A stretch of DNA of 64,000 nt from Stratiolaelaps scimitus (taxonomy: Eukaryota; Arthropoda; Arachnida; Mesostigmata; Laelapidae). The notes under the pieces were generated by a model. It saw only the letters and a program-made list of their open reading frames with translations. It had not been told where the DNA came from and made no database searches. The stretch spans positions 5,728,501 to 5,792,500 of the forward strand of contig JABWDB010000018.1 in the NCBI GenBank assembly GCA_019614645.1. Reading direction: 5' to 3'. Position numbers and translations under genes: made by a program. Positions 1 to 12,483 of the stretch are shown one piece after another (within the stretch, counting starts at the first letter, position 1; every line of letters begins with the position of its first letter).

Positions 1-1140
1 GGGATATACGTATTATACAAACAATGATAATATTAATACTACAGGATATAGCATAAATCGCAGGACACAAAGCAGGAGTCAAATCAGCTTGAACTATTTA
101 TAGTGTAGAGTTCGTATCGTGCCCAGTAAACGTAAGTTGCGGGGAATGTCGCTCTACTATAAAATCCTTCAAAGGGTGTGTTCCACTTTTCCGGTGAACG
201 TTTGGCGCAAAATCGCTCGAAAACGAATATATGTCGATATTGACTAATTAATTTGTTCCAACGCCAGTCTACCATCTGCTGTCTGATGACAGATCGGATT
301 GTAAATGCTATTGACCTCTATGTCCAGTTGCTGTTGCTGCTGCTTGGAGAGGAACATCTTTCAGGGCTACCTGCTGCTATACGGAACATGCCAATACAGC
401 TGCCCGGATGATCGTAGCACTCCGACTCTTCTCGGCGCCCCCCTCCTCATTGTCGTTCAGGTGTCGACTGCGTCCGTACGACCTATTGGTTGTGGTGTCG
501 ATCGCAGAAGGCGCCAGGGTGAGCCGACGCCCTGTGGCTCCGTTTGGCAAATGGGCAGTGACGATGGCGCCGCCAAAACCTCCCACCACCATCAGCAGCT
601 ACAGTAGCAGGACGCCACGGATGCTTTGCTAGGACATCCTCTGTATCGTACGGGTCCGTCTGTCGATAGGCGGACGGTCTATGGCCAGTGTCAGTGCGGA
701 TGTGAAGAGCGTGTGATACGGCGCGATTGCTCCGCCTCGATGGCTACGGCCCTTACACCTTGCTACTGCTGCTGCTGCCGCCACTACGGTGGATTCGCTG
801 CTACCTCCTTGCAGTGTAGCACATCGCTGCAACCTCTGATATGATTATTGATATAATATTAGTGCTGTTCAATGGGGCGCGATATTTCGCCGGTGTTCCG
901 CCTTCAGACCCCAGGCACCCCTTCATGGCGAGCGGCCAGCGGTTATCTGCTGGCCCGCAGACAACACAACAACGATACAGCGATAAGAACGAGAGGAAAA
1001 AGCATTTTCTCATACGGCTCAGGGCTGGCTGGGTCCCTGCCACTCGAAGAGCCACCTCTGTCCGGTGCTGCTGTGAGCAGGGTACTCTTGCCAACAATGC
1101 TGCAGCCGGTTACGGCAGCAGCCTACAACGGCCGCCGGCG

Positions 1141-1154
1141 CCCCCCCCCCCCCC
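1141..1154. repeat. Poly-C tract (C14)
   Basis: An uninterrupted run of 14 C inside a CG-rich segment. Its length is likely to be error-prone in any assembly, so reading frames crossing it are unreliable. Confidence 0.95.
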
Positions 1155-1735
1155 GCCCGACCGGTCTCCCGAAACAGAGAGCGTTGGCAGCTGGATCCGA
1201 AAAAACGAGCCAACTTAAAGTTCTTCCCTTCGCTGAGTTCGAGGCGGAGAGAAACAAACGCCAGATATTCCCGCCATGGCTGACTTCGGAGACAGCTAAC
1301 TGACAGGTGAAAAAACCTTGCGCTTTGTCGAAACGAGTTTGCGACGAGTGCTTACTTCGGAGAAGATGAAAACAGTAAATGTGTCCGACTTGTGCCATAG
1401 CCGACGTGGCTAGCCACGTGATGGCCAGTGTGAATGCTTTTAATAGGTACGTACTCAGGAGTTTCATTAATTTGGCCCCCGCTTCCAGGAGTCTGAAACA
1501 GGCCCGAATGGAAAATAAAAATTGAACGCAATTAACATACAATATAGTGTTCTATTCATTATTCCTGTTTCAAGTATGATCGCTACCGGTCCATCCTTGG
1601 CCTCCCCCCTTCCCGGCCTCCAATCGCTAATTATCTTTATTCAATGTTGGGGGTGATGGTTCTGACGTCTCTGCTTTCAATGTTTTCCTCGCTGAGCAGG
1701 TGTATGCATTAGCCTCGAAGACTTACATTGAACGA

Positions 1736-1758
1736 TCTCTCTCTCTCTCTCTCTCTCT
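1736..1758. repeat. (CT)n microsatellite
   Basis: A pure CT/TC dinucleotide tract of about 23 bp. Confidence 0.95.
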
Positions 1759-2053
1759 TTCTATGGGACAAGCTGGCCTCCCCATGTCATCTCCTCACAT
1801 CGCCATCGAGAAGTTATTAAATCTACAGTTCAAACTTTTGGAGATTGATTAGGGTGGAGCTAGAAATCACCGATAGCTGCAGGCAGGCCATGCGAGTAAG
1901 AAACAACTCTCTCGCTCTGCCTCTGTTTGGCTGGCTGGCAGTCTTTGCGTCGTATTTGGGTGGCATATTGGGGTAAGGGCTGCCGGAGAAAGGTTGACAT
2001 AACACTTAAAAACTCCTCAGCGTGAACCCCTTCGGGGTTTACAGGGGGATAGC

Positions 2054-2070
2054 GTGTGTGTGTGTGTGTG
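2054..2070. repeat. (GT)n microsatellite
   Basis: A pure GT tract of 17 bp followed by an interrupted CGTG unit. Confidence 0.9.
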
Positions 2071-2377
2071 CGTGGCTGTCTTCGATCCCAGAATAACGCA
2101 GACTTCGGCAGCTTGCCACAGCAAATACAATCTGTCCAAAACATCGAAGCAGCTACATGCGGCTATGTAGCATGGGCCAGCCAAAGACGCGCCCCAGAGG
2201 TAGAGATGTCCGGCAGAACAACGATGCGCCATGGCACGATAAGAGTTCAGGATATACGAACGTTTTTATGGTGACCTAGGATAAGGTCTGATTTGATGTC
2301 ACAACATGTAGTCTACGTAGAGTACAAATATGCTATTTGCTACAAAATATATCCGAAACAGGAACATACGTGCTTGC

Positions 2378-2392
2378 GTGTGTGTGTGTGTG
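2378..2392. repeat. (GT)n microsatellite
   Basis: A short GT tract about 320 bp downstream of the previous one. Confidence 0.85.
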
Positions 2393-2636
2393 GCGTACTG
2401 TTGCATGAGGCCATATTATGATGTGTTTAGGATGGTTCGTCAAAGTCGCCGACCATTGCCACTCCTGCCATTAACTGTTTCCATATTGCACTTACATTGG
2501 TGTGTGATTTTTTCTATCGTAGTCGATTCTCATAACCCGCCTTCGGCCATTCAGAACAGACTATAATTTAGTGTGTTAGACAAGACCGCCGCCCGCACGC
2601 CTCACGATGCATCTGACACCTGGTCACCGTTAGCAT

Positions 2637-3185
2637 TCACCGCCGTGTACACCATACAGTCGTATCCATCCATAGGTGTTCGGCGGTTGGCGTCCGTCGA
2701 GAATTTGCCTCGGCCATGTGTTTCTCGCGCGTCCCGTCATATAACGTGTCCTGCATTTGTATTCTATCCCTCCTGAGGCAAGGTGGCAGTGACTGCGGTC
2801 TTGTCGGCACGGGTGGTACCTCAAGTAAATATTCATCTGCTGTTTCCATGGACGACCGACCCGGCCTACTCCTCTCCCAGCTATCTACGCTTGTCGGCAC
2901 TGGGAGAGAAACCGCCCGCGCCAGGTTGTAAAGCGCTTGTTTATAGACACAGTCTGCTGCCGGCGTCGCCGCTGCCTTCGTCGCTGCTGCTGCTGCTGAA
3001 GTAGTCCCAACCGTTGCCCTGCCGCCATCTTCGGGATAGAGCGGATTGCATTGCATGTAACCTAGCCGCCAGCTATAGGCCCTCACTGGCGACTCCTTCA
3101 TTCGCGTCAGGGGGAAACTGGTGAACGCTGCTCGCGAATTCATGGTAAAGTCGTAGGTGGTCGCGCTGGAGCGCACTATTCGCAT
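2637..3185 (-). CDS. Candidate exon or small ORF, unknown product, Ala-rich middle
   Basis: This is an ATG-to-TGA frame of 182 codons on the minus strand, and I do not recognise the product. Seen: by hand count about six in ten codons start with a purine and about a third start with G, which is typical of coding DNA. The middle (residues about 64-77) is Ala/Thr-rich and is encoded partly by a GCA run. The second half has balanced acidic and basic residues with Pro clusters (about 123-136). There is no signal peptide, membrane segment or known motif. An in-frame stop lies two codons before the ATG. A CTCCAG trinucleotide boundary just inside the start could be a splice acceptor and GAG/GTACCA near codon 122 a donor, both weak. 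Length alone is not significant, because several frames this long are expected by chance at this GC content. It could be a shadow of non-coding sequence. Confidence 0.25.
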   Translation of the reverse strand: MRIVRSSATTYDFTMNSRAAFTSFPLTRMKESPVRAYSWRLGYMQCNPLYPEDGGRATVGTTSAAAAATKAAATPAADCVYKQALYNLARAVSLPVPTSVDSWERSRPGRSSMETADEYLLEVPPVPTRPQSLPPCLRRDRIQMQDTLYDGTREKHMAEANSRRTPTAEHLWMDTTVWCTRR

Positions 3186-3189
3186 GTAT

Positions 3190-6100
3190 CAGTATATGCG
3201 TGTGTCCCAGATGCTCCAATTGCTATCGCTGCCTTTCCACTGCTGGTGGCTGAGCTGGTGGCCGGTAGCCGTCGAGGCGGTAGCCGGCGGCACGGGTGAC
3301 CGGCGGTGAATCCGTGACACACCACGAAGTTCAGCACTGCGGGGTTGGCCGCTGCAGTCAATGTTACATTGCTGACTCTGTCGCCGCAACCAGCGGTGAA
3401 CGGAAGAGAGGATGCAGCAGCAGCGTCGCCGCCGCCGCCTCCTATAATAATAGTAATCCATGAGCTGTTCCGTCCCAGCTATCCTTCCTTCGCGACCACT
3501 GTATCTCTCGCTCTCTCTCTCTCTCTGCTTTGAAACCTGTTAGTTTCAGACCCCTTAGTCTGTATTTACCTGGACGACGTCGAAGCGGATTGAAAATCTT
3601 GATAACGCCGTCTTGGCAACTTCATGCTGCGCGAAACGCTAACAGACAGGGACTCGTTTGCTTCTAACCGATCTCTCTAGCCGATCTCTCTCTCTTTGTC
3701 TCGAAGTCGCTGCCACCACCGTCACTCATTCCTTCTCGGATCCCGTCTCGTCGATGCCTACAGACCAGCAGCCGCGGTGCGCCTCGATCCTCCCAACGTG
3801 GCCAAGCCTTAGCGACGCTGCTAAATATAACCGGGCGGATGTACCAGCTGTTCGGGGGGTATCGGCCCGTGTGCGGGGCCTGTTCCGCCTCCGCTCGAAC
3901 GTGTGTTGCTTGCGCGTGTGCCTGTGCAACCCAGCGTGTATGCCCGACGCGCGAGCACTGCTGTAAGCAAGGGGTTCGTTGCACTCTGGGTCCCGTTACG
4001 GCAACCCCACGCAGACCTTCGCGACGCTTCGCTCTTCGCTACCGTTAGATGCATAAGTAGTCGTTCGTGTCGCCCGGCCTTTCGGTGTACAACGCTGGTT
4101 GGCCCTCAGGAGACAGACGGCGTAGATAGGCGCAGCAAGCGAAATCGGCTAGGCGGCGTCATGCGAGCAACAGCAGTAGCAGCCGCTCGCGTTGGTCGCG
4201 ACCACTGTCGCCTGCATTTAAGGGCGCTGCCGCTCTCGGAGGCACAAATAGAACTCCGTATTGTCGTTGTTGTTGCTGTCGTCGTCATCGGTGTCGGTAT
4301 CGGGGTTTGCTTGGAGTTGCTTCAGTTGTCTTGGTGGTCAAAGTGGGTGTTCGCAGGTGCGCAAATGTGTTCGAATATATCTGGTGGCCCGCTGCGGCTT
4401 CCGTGACGTCGGACATGCAGAGCATGCGAGTGCAAGAGAGAGATAGAGCGGTTTGCCTCACAGTTCCTGAGCACAGAGAAGCCACCCAAACAGGAGGGTC
4501 AAGGGAGGCGCGCGGGCTTGAACTGGGAGGAAATTTGCAAAGGCTGCTTCGTTGCCATTCGGTTTTCTCTGTCTCTCTCTCTCTCTTTGAATTGATTCAT
4601 ACTCTGTCGTCTCATTTTCGTATATAGGTAGTTGCTTCGTTACGGAGTCAGCAAGCCCTGTGTGTAAAGACCCAATGCCTCTACAGAGTCGTACCAGCCT
4701 CACTACGAACACTCTGCAGACGATTCCATAACCAAGCTGCCGCTAGTCTGTCTGAAAGCAGGTAGTCTCCCTTGCTATCTTCTATAAGGGTGAATCCAGA
4801 AGTTCGAAGCGAGCTGCTCGCCACCGAGCCAGCACACGGAAGATAGAGTATCCCGCGTGATCGAAGACTTCCTTTTCATTATTCACAATGACAGCAGGCT
4901 GCGCCGAGTGTCGAACATCGTGAAGGGACGGACATCATCGCGAGACTTCAGTTGCCGCTGCCGTTGCAGCACCGGCAGCTGCCTCCATCGTCAGTTATTG
5001 GCTGTGTTTCCCCACGGCACAAGCTAAACATAGCGCGCAGTGGGACAAGCATTTACGTTAGCGAATTTTACAAAATATGTCTCTAAGTTATACGAATCTA
5101 TTGCAGAGTTGGAACGCAATGAGCGCAGTCAGACTCTTGGACAACATCTATTTTAGATAGTTTTTTTTTTGCTTTCATAAGCGTATGTGAAAGCTGAGAG
5201 CAACCTTGACGACATTGTCACATCCTGGGGTGTATGTTGTGGCAGAGGTGGGCCGGTGTCGGGGGTCAGATTTTAGGGAAATGAGTTCCACTCCGAAACG
5301 AGAGAGATGAGAGCCAGCCAGCCAGCCCCCCACCAGCCGATCTGAAAGGGTTAACTCGAATTTAGGATGGCGTGGAGGTACTACTCGTGGATATCCCCCC
5401 GCCGCCCCCGACGAGACATCTGAAATTGCAACGAGACCGTCCCGGAGGGGCAGAGCGAAGCCGGGACGAGGATCCGTCTGTAGCCCTACGGGGTCCCGCA
5501 GACGCGGTAGGCTGGTGGGCCGAACGATGTCAATCCATCTCGCCGAACGTTATAGCACCGTGGGGACCGTCTCGGGAAGCTAGTTTTCTGAAGCTTGAGC
5601 ATCGTGGAAATCTGACTGCGAACCACCGACGACACATTGTGATACATCCACTCCAATACAACGATTCAATACCATTCTAACAGCTAGTGGTCGACAACGT
5701 CGAGTTGTACACGGCGATTGAGGTGCTCACTACTGCACTCATTCTACCTTCCAGTTATCTCTTAGGGATTTGATTATTTTTTGTGCTCGACCATTTCACA
5801 ACTATCCGGCCCTCAGGCAGAGAAACATTTCGCGGTCAAACGTACAGTAAATTTACATGATCGCACGAGGTGCTCTATTTCCGATTGGGCCTCTTTTGCC
5901 AATGACTCGTAACCAGATTCAATGATGATCGATGATGGTCACTGTAGGATGAGGTCGAATTAATGTTGCCATTCAGACAGCTAGAGCTGAGAGCAAGTGG
6001 GCCAGGGTGAAGGAGTAGGTGCGGCTTTTGCCTTCCATTAAGGCCAAGCAGGGTTTGGATGACGGGCCGAGCCATTGAAAGATGATGAAACAGGCTTAAT

Positions 6101-9100
6101 CCACAGTTCCCGGCTATCCAAGCAGGAATAATGGATGGATGATTGTGTGCTCTCGACGGCTTTTGGCCTAGTCTGGAATGATACTCACTAGTTCGCGTCG
6201 AGCCGGGGTTAAATTCATTTCTCTGCTCGTTTCTCATAATGAATTGTTAACCGCGCGTTGTCTCGATCTTCTGGAACACCCGACGGACGTTGAAGTGTGC
6301 GCTGGGACTTAGGCAACATTTCTGCTCGAGGCGACCGACCCACTTCTCCGATCTACCTCTGCGCTGCACACCCTTCAACAGAATTGCCTCGCGTACTTTG
6401 TTTCGTGCAACCACGATCACTCACTCACTCTGATCGACTGGGTGGTGTGCCATTCGCACGTCGCGGTCAAGCTCTCCATCCAGACTTCACCTACACCCCG
6501 CTACGACGGCCCTATACCTCCCAGCCTCTTGAGCGTCGCACCTTTGGCCGAAAATCGTCGTGCGACGACGGCCTTCCACCCCCAAGTTTATGGCTTTTAT
6601 GTCTTCGTAGGGGACGGCCTGGTGCTTTGAACCCCTGCGCACCATCCCTTTCCGTGCAATACGTCTGGCCTCATTCCGGCACGTGCTAGTTCGCATGGAC
6701 GTCGTGGCTGTAATTTGGCATCCAGGCCAGGATCGTTATGGCCATAATACATTATACTCGTGGCGTACGTCCTGCGTTGTAGTCATAACTCGAAGCTACA
6801 AAAGTTAACAGTGTAGCATGTAGCTTTAGCGTTAGCAGGCGCCAAACTAGGACTCGCTCGGAGAGCAAGAATCGGGACCTCACCCATCCTCGGGCGGGAG
6901 CAATGGCTCAGACTTACGCCAAGCAGATTTGCTCTGGTCGATTCAGTCTGGCTGACGTCTGGCCAAACGCCGCACGCCCTTTTGAATCCCTTCGCCGACG
7001 ACTCCACCCCGAGGAAATAGTGGGCGACCCGTAGCAGTAGTGGTGTATGTATGTGTATGGGCTGGTTTATGCAGCCGCGCAGCCGGCGCCCGGGTGACCG
7101 TCGAGAGAAAGATAAGCTTTCGTCTTTCCCGACTGGGGCGGTCAGGCAGACCCCTGCTGCCCCGCGTCTGTCGGGGACGCTCACCGGCACTGCGAGTGTG
7201 GCCGACCATTGCTTCTCGAATGGTGTACTGCCTGACTCGAGGTCTCCCTCCGGAGGGAAGAGCTCGCGGCGGCTGGCTAGCTGGCCAGGTGGCTGATCTC
7301 GAATTCAATCATGTCCATCATCTATCTTGAGGCCATTCTCACGCTAGGGGGGAGTCCCAATTCACGACGACCCCCGTCATTACGGCTGAGGGGAAACAGC
7401 GGAGGTTGCCGTTGTGTCCTGCAAGGCCGAAATAGATAGTTAACGTCAGCTCGCTAGATAGCGAGATGGGCGGGTTGAATCTCGTTCAAGAACGAGAGAC
7501 AATCGTACTAGATGAGTATAGAGGACGATAGACGATCGCAGGACTCCATGAGATATCCCACTATACAGCGAATCGGTGTCCAACGCGCTCACTCGGCGGC
7601 ACAAGGCGGGTGTTGCAAAAAAAACAACAATCATGAAATCGGAACTTGTTAGCCAGAGCTTGTTGGAACCTGTCAAAGTGGATGTTGCGTTTTGCTGAGG
7701 ACGAGTTCTTAGAAGAGATCTCAGATGTTGGGAAATATTTATTTCCGCCACGCGTCATGCGAGTGATATTGTATCGTGGCATTCGATTTAGAACTAGCTC
7801 CGGATAACCGGCTAAGGAACTTGGAGGTTTCCGCAATAATTCGCAAGCTGGTAAAACGAACGATGTTTTTTCTAAGTAGCCAAGCCTGCCGGCCAGTGCT
7901 GGTGTAAGGGACATCCACAATGAGCTCAGCTTACTAGAATGATCTAAGTAATATTAGTATCCGAATTTGCACATTTCACATCCTAACGCTCAATTGGGGC
8001 TGGAAATGATTTCAACAAAGTGCTCTTTTGGGACATTTAGCCACTGACAATTGCCGAGCGATATGCGTTGCTGAAATAGATCCTCGTACTATATCAGTAA
8101 AGGCAGGGCGTGGGGAACTAGTGAAATGTTCGATAGGGGGGAGATAGAGAGGGAGGAGCCTGCACCACAGACGACACTTCGGAAGGATAAACCTCACTGG
8201 GGATTCCGTCACAATATTGAATCTATGCCGAGTGGATGTCTCGGCGCACCTTCAGGGTCGCAGCGCCGTGCGATCCGATCGGCTGACGTGGGATTCCTAT
8301 GAAAAGAAATGTCATCACGCTCGTGGCGAGACATCGTGACACCGGCATCCGCACTCGAAATTCGACTACAAGCAAGAAAGGAACGGAACGCCTACGGATC
8401 ATACCCAAAGCATTTTGCACCCACTTTGGGACCTACGGTACTCAAGCATCCAGGAAGAGCCCTGGATTGTCGTGGTCGTTGTCGACGTCTCTCCACCCTA
8501 TTAACACAGTGTTTAGTTTTGTAAAAGCTACGGGCGTTTTTCTAGCTACGACGAGCATGCACGTGTCTTCGTATATTTCGGCGACTATGCTCCAGTAGTT
8601 GATACGTCAGCAATCCAAAACCATCTGGCGGACGTCTGGCGAAAAATAGCCAACGTTATCACCAGCAGGTACAGGATAGTGGGCACAAAAGGCAGCCGCG
8701 AAAAGCGTAACAATAAATTGTGAAACTCGAAATCCGGCGACCAAATCCCCCAGGGTGCACAAACATAACATGCTCATGGCGTTACCTCTCGCTCCCACGC
8801 CGAACACAACCGAGTCCTCCTATAACGCAGCTGGCGATCGAACGATAGACGATGGCAAAATACGACCTTCTACAACAGCAACAGCAGCAGCAGTAGCAAT
8901 CGAGGGTCCTGTATCACAGGATAACGCCGGCAGGAAAGCCCATCCACATTTGAATCAGCTGGTCCAGCGACGGTGACGCCTGATCCGCATACTGCTATGC
9001 AGCCTCGACCACCTCCATCCCGGCTCCCATGAGATCCCATACATGCTGCTGCCGCGCGTACGGCCGCTGATGCCAGCGCTGCAGTCAGTCCGGTCTCGGC

Positions 9101-9690
9101 TAACATCGACGAACAGTGGCACGCACCAAACGAAGAGCGCCTTGGCAAGTAGAAAGGCAAATTCCTAATCTTGTGTGTGAACGCCGTCAAGTGGCGAGTT
9201 ATAGGCATGCCGGAACCCTCGTTGTCCCGTCACTCGAGCGCCAACTAGAGAGCGATCCCTCTATCTCTCTCTCACTAGAGAGAAAGAGAGAGAAACAGCG
9301 CGATAGGGCGTGAGTTAGAGAACATTGTACACATCCTTCCATCGCACATTTATCTGCCGCCGCGTGGTCACAGCCTTGGTAGGCTGTCGCTGCCGTTTCT
9401 GCCACCGCCGCCGCCGCCCCCACCGCTGCTGTTGCTGGCTCTGCATTCTCTCGTAACTCGCATCTAGTCGGCTTCTTCTTTTCGCCGGCAGTACACACGG
9501 TTGTGCATGCACATCCACTTCGTCTCGGTGTTCCGCTAGCCGCGCTTCCCGTTTGCTCCTTTACTCTCGAGCGGTTCACTCGCGAGTGAGACCCGAAGGG
9601 GTTTGTTGCATGTGAGCATGCAATCTTCATTTTCGCCTGTTTAATCCTGCGGCATACATTCTCGAACAGGCAGCCGCACACTGAGCCGCA
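3190..9690. other. Gene-poor stretch with short CT arrays
   Basis: No supportable gene. It contains (CT)n tracts near 3511-3526, 3680-3692 and 4570-4586, a short poly-T at 5161-5170, and AGCC tetranucleotide repeats near 5312-5326. A minus-strand frame at 7561-7920 (119 codons) has a natural composition but no motif and is not called. GC-rich frames around 3658-4406, 6297-6700 and 6783-7330 are Arg/Ser/Cys-rich and overlap on both strands, which argues against coding. Confidence 0.55.
3511..3526. repeat. (CT)n microsatellite
   Basis: A pure CT tract of 16 bp followed about 20 bp later by TTTCAG. Together they resemble a 3' splice site, but no convincing frame follows. Confidence 0.85.
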
Positions 9691-9695
9691 TTCAC

Positions 9696-9716
9696 TATAT
9701 ATATATATATATATAT
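9696..9716. repeat. (TA)n microsatellite
   Basis: A pure TA tract of 21 bp, the first of several TA arrays in the window. Confidence 0.95.
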
Positions 9717-9910
9717 CGATCTCTGTTCTCGTTCTCTTACTATATTATTATTATACATACTATTCTATTATAAGTTTCAGAGCTGTCATCTCAGCCACGC
9801 ACCGTGTCGTCTGCTGTTCGCAAGCGATGACGTCATATCCGGTTATGCATCTCTCCGAGAACTCAGAGGAGTCAAGCGAACAGGACAGGGCAGACAACCA
9901 ATGAATGGAA

Positions 9911-9949
9911 CCTCCGGTCCTGTTCCATTCATTGGAACAGGACCGGAGG
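9911..9949. repeat. Perfect inverted repeat, 16-bp arms, 7-base loop
   Basis: The left arm 9911-9926 (CCTCCGGTCCTGTTCC) is exactly complementary to the right arm 9934-9949, with loop ATTCATT between them. It is GC-rich and could form a strong hairpin in DNA or RNA. Its function is unknown: it might be a structured RNA element, a foldback relic or a replication-generated palindrome. Confidence 0.9.
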
Positions 9950-11529
9950 AGGCCGAAACCCACCAAGACCGAGTTGATTGTGTTAGCTTTTTGAGAAGGC
10001 AGCTCAAAGCAGCAGCAGCAGCAGCAGCAGAGTCGTTGAAGTAGCGGCAGTAACAGCAATAGTAGTCGGTGGTATCGGGGGACATTGGACGTCTCGTCGT
10101 CCCGTCAACTCCCTCCGCTGGTTCCCATCCGAGGTAACTCTATCGTCAGTTACCTCCTTCATTTTCTCTGGAGAAGGCGGGGGCAGTGCTACGCTCGCCG
10201 CTTTCAGTCACTTGCCCCTCTGGCCGACCCTCTGAGGCCGTGGCAAGAGGAAGGCGCCACAAAGTCAGTCAGCTCTCGAGCCGACCCGTGGAGAAGGCGC
10301 TCGGAGATCTCTTACCCGAGATATACGATTTTGCTCGCTGTTGTTCTCTGTCTCGCCCTCTCGTTCTCTCAAGATATACGATTGCAGAAACAACGCTACT
10401 GCCCTGAATATCTGGCAAGGCTGTGCACACCGTGCGATTGAGCTGATGTCTATTTTCTCTTTTCTTGGGGCTAGCTTGCTTCGAGTCGCCGTCACAGGGG
10501 GCGATGAACATTCGGCATCGAGCTGGCACCCGCCTTTTGCGCATGTATGCCCATCTTCGGGGACTTCCACGTCGCCATGAGGAGACCGCTGTGCAGCAGC
10601 GCAGCGCTGGCTCGCGATGTGCCCTCCCTAAAGCGGGTTGAGGGATGCAAACATGCGCAATGTCTATATGAGTGCGCGCACCCTATGGTACGCAGAAAAA
10701 CACAGACTGTATACGTCTCTCGAGCATCGAGCCTTCTGCATCGCGGCAACCCCGAAGACGCCGCCGACACCGCCACAGCAACAGCAGCAGTAGCGAGCAG
10801 AGGATCCGTAGGGATCTCCAGTTTGTTGACCCACTCAGCTCAGGTTAGGGTTCACTGTGTACGCGACGTTGCAGTAAACGGTTACATGACCTGTCGTCAA
10901 TACACGGGAACCGTGACAGTGGTCGGGGCGGCGACACTACCTCTGCTGCTGTCGCTAATGTGGAATCGCTCTCTTCGCATTTGACTGAACGGTGGTGATA
11001 GAAACTCCACTGGATGTTGTGCCTGTTGCCGACGTCGTCAAATCGAGCCGAAACCAGGCCCTGTCCATATTGTCTGTCTTCATAGCACGTTGCAGAGGCC
11101 TATCGAAACAATGGGTGTACGAGTGTTTCCACTGTACATGGTACACTTTGCCGCACAGTTCACGAGGCGTTACCATAGGCTGTTCGACTTCTTTCTATCT
11201 ATATATGTACGTATCTCCTGCATGATTCTCCTAGTTCACCCGGAGGGCAGCAAAGCTCAAGAAGCGTGGCGAGGTGGTTAAGGTGAAACTGAGACCATCG
11301 AAAGCTGAAACTTCTTTTCCACCTGTGGCTGCTGTTCTGCCAGTCAGCGGAACAGGTTTGCCCACCACCGGTCGCGTTCACTGATTAAAACAAGTACGAA
11401 GTGCCCCAGGGGAGAATTGTACACGGCAAGTGTCGGTGAGCGAGTACGCGTGTGCGGCAGCTATAATAGCTGGCTAGCTAACATTAGAGATGACGTACTC
11501 ACGTGGTCAGAGATCTGGCCACAAGTTCG

Positions 11530-11549
11530 TCTCTCTCTCTCTCTCTCTC
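11530..11549. repeat. (CT)n microsatellite
   Basis: A pure CT tract of 20 bp. Confidence 0.95.
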
Positions 11550-12230
11550 GTCCTGGCTATGTATATGGCGATACAAAGTGCCGCTAGCGCCGACGGCGCC
11601 GTCAGCGCCCGCTGGAAGCCCACCTGAGCCCAAGTCCATCCGCCGATCCGATCGACACGGTCCGATCTCGGACGGTCTTCTGACTCGTGCGACTTAGAAT
11701 TCGCCGAAACTGCCGTGGGGCTGCATAAGTCCGTCGGAGTCACTAGCCTCCACTGTGCAAGTCCGCTCGCCCATTCACCTTTGCTGTCCGTCCCAACGCA
11801 CGAGGTGGCCCGCGAGATCCTACATACACCTGTAAATTATCTAGCTCGCTCCAGTCCCCCGGCACTGTAATGAGCGGGGCAGGCCGCCGTTGGCGTCTGT
11901 TGCCGTCTAGATACTGACAACTTTACATACAACATGCGTGGTGCACGAATGCCGACAAATGCAGTCTCCTGCTCCAGTCCAGCGTAGCCCGACGGATGCT
12001 CGCTGGCCCCCGGTGCTCGCTCGGCGCGCCGCGTTTGCGATGCGCCGTGGCGATAGACGCCCTGCCACATGCGGCAGCTGCGATCGGGTGAATGTAGTGA
12101 TCAATAATGAACAGGGGGCCAGATGCCAGATGACGGGAGACGAGCGCAGGCCTGCGGGTGCACTGCATCGTGATGGTGGAGAGGACTCCTCTCTGTGTGA
12201 CTCCATCTGAGTCAGAGCAAGAGGAGCGAT

Positions 12231-12244
12231 AGAGAGAGAGAGAG
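12231..12244. repeat. (AG)n microsatellite
   Basis: A short pure AG tract. Confidence 0.85.
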
Positions 12245-12483
12245 AACGTGGGAGACAACGTCCAATGCCTGATGTCCTAGTATGCTGCGGATGCTGTCGA
12301 AACATTTACGGGTCGTCGCCTTCGTCATTCTCTGATCCCTCCTCATGTGCTCTGTCGTTGTCGAATGGCCTGACGTTAACTTGGCAGCCACGGCTGCCGG
12401 CTCCCTGACGCCATCTACTTTAATGGATGGCCCGTCTCGATCGGCCTGCGTCTTCCCTTGCACTTTCGTCGCATGACTCCCGA

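Larger units (their letters stand above)
1..2600. other. Gene-free stretch, GC-rich with simple repeats
   Basis: No recognisable gene. The stretch holds a C14 homopolymer, a CT array, two GT arrays and a short hairpin (arms 2022-2030 and 2034-2042, one G-T pair, loop of three bases). Short open frames on both strands are Cys-, Ser- and Arg-rich, as expected of non-coding GC-rich sequence. Confidence 0.6.
9700..12480. other. Gene-poor stretch with perfect hairpin and CAG/CT/GA tracts
   Basis: No supportable gene. Contents are a perfect hairpin at 9911-9949, a CAG run near 10012-10030, a CT array at 11530-11549 and a GA array at 12231-12244. Frames on both strands are short and compositionally biased. 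Confidence 0.5.

Noticed and set aside
3567..3581. Plus-strand peptide YLDDV, resembling a reverse transcriptase active-site motif
   Set aside because: The open frame is only about 17 codons, with stops on both sides, and no other RT motif surrounds it, so chance is more likely.
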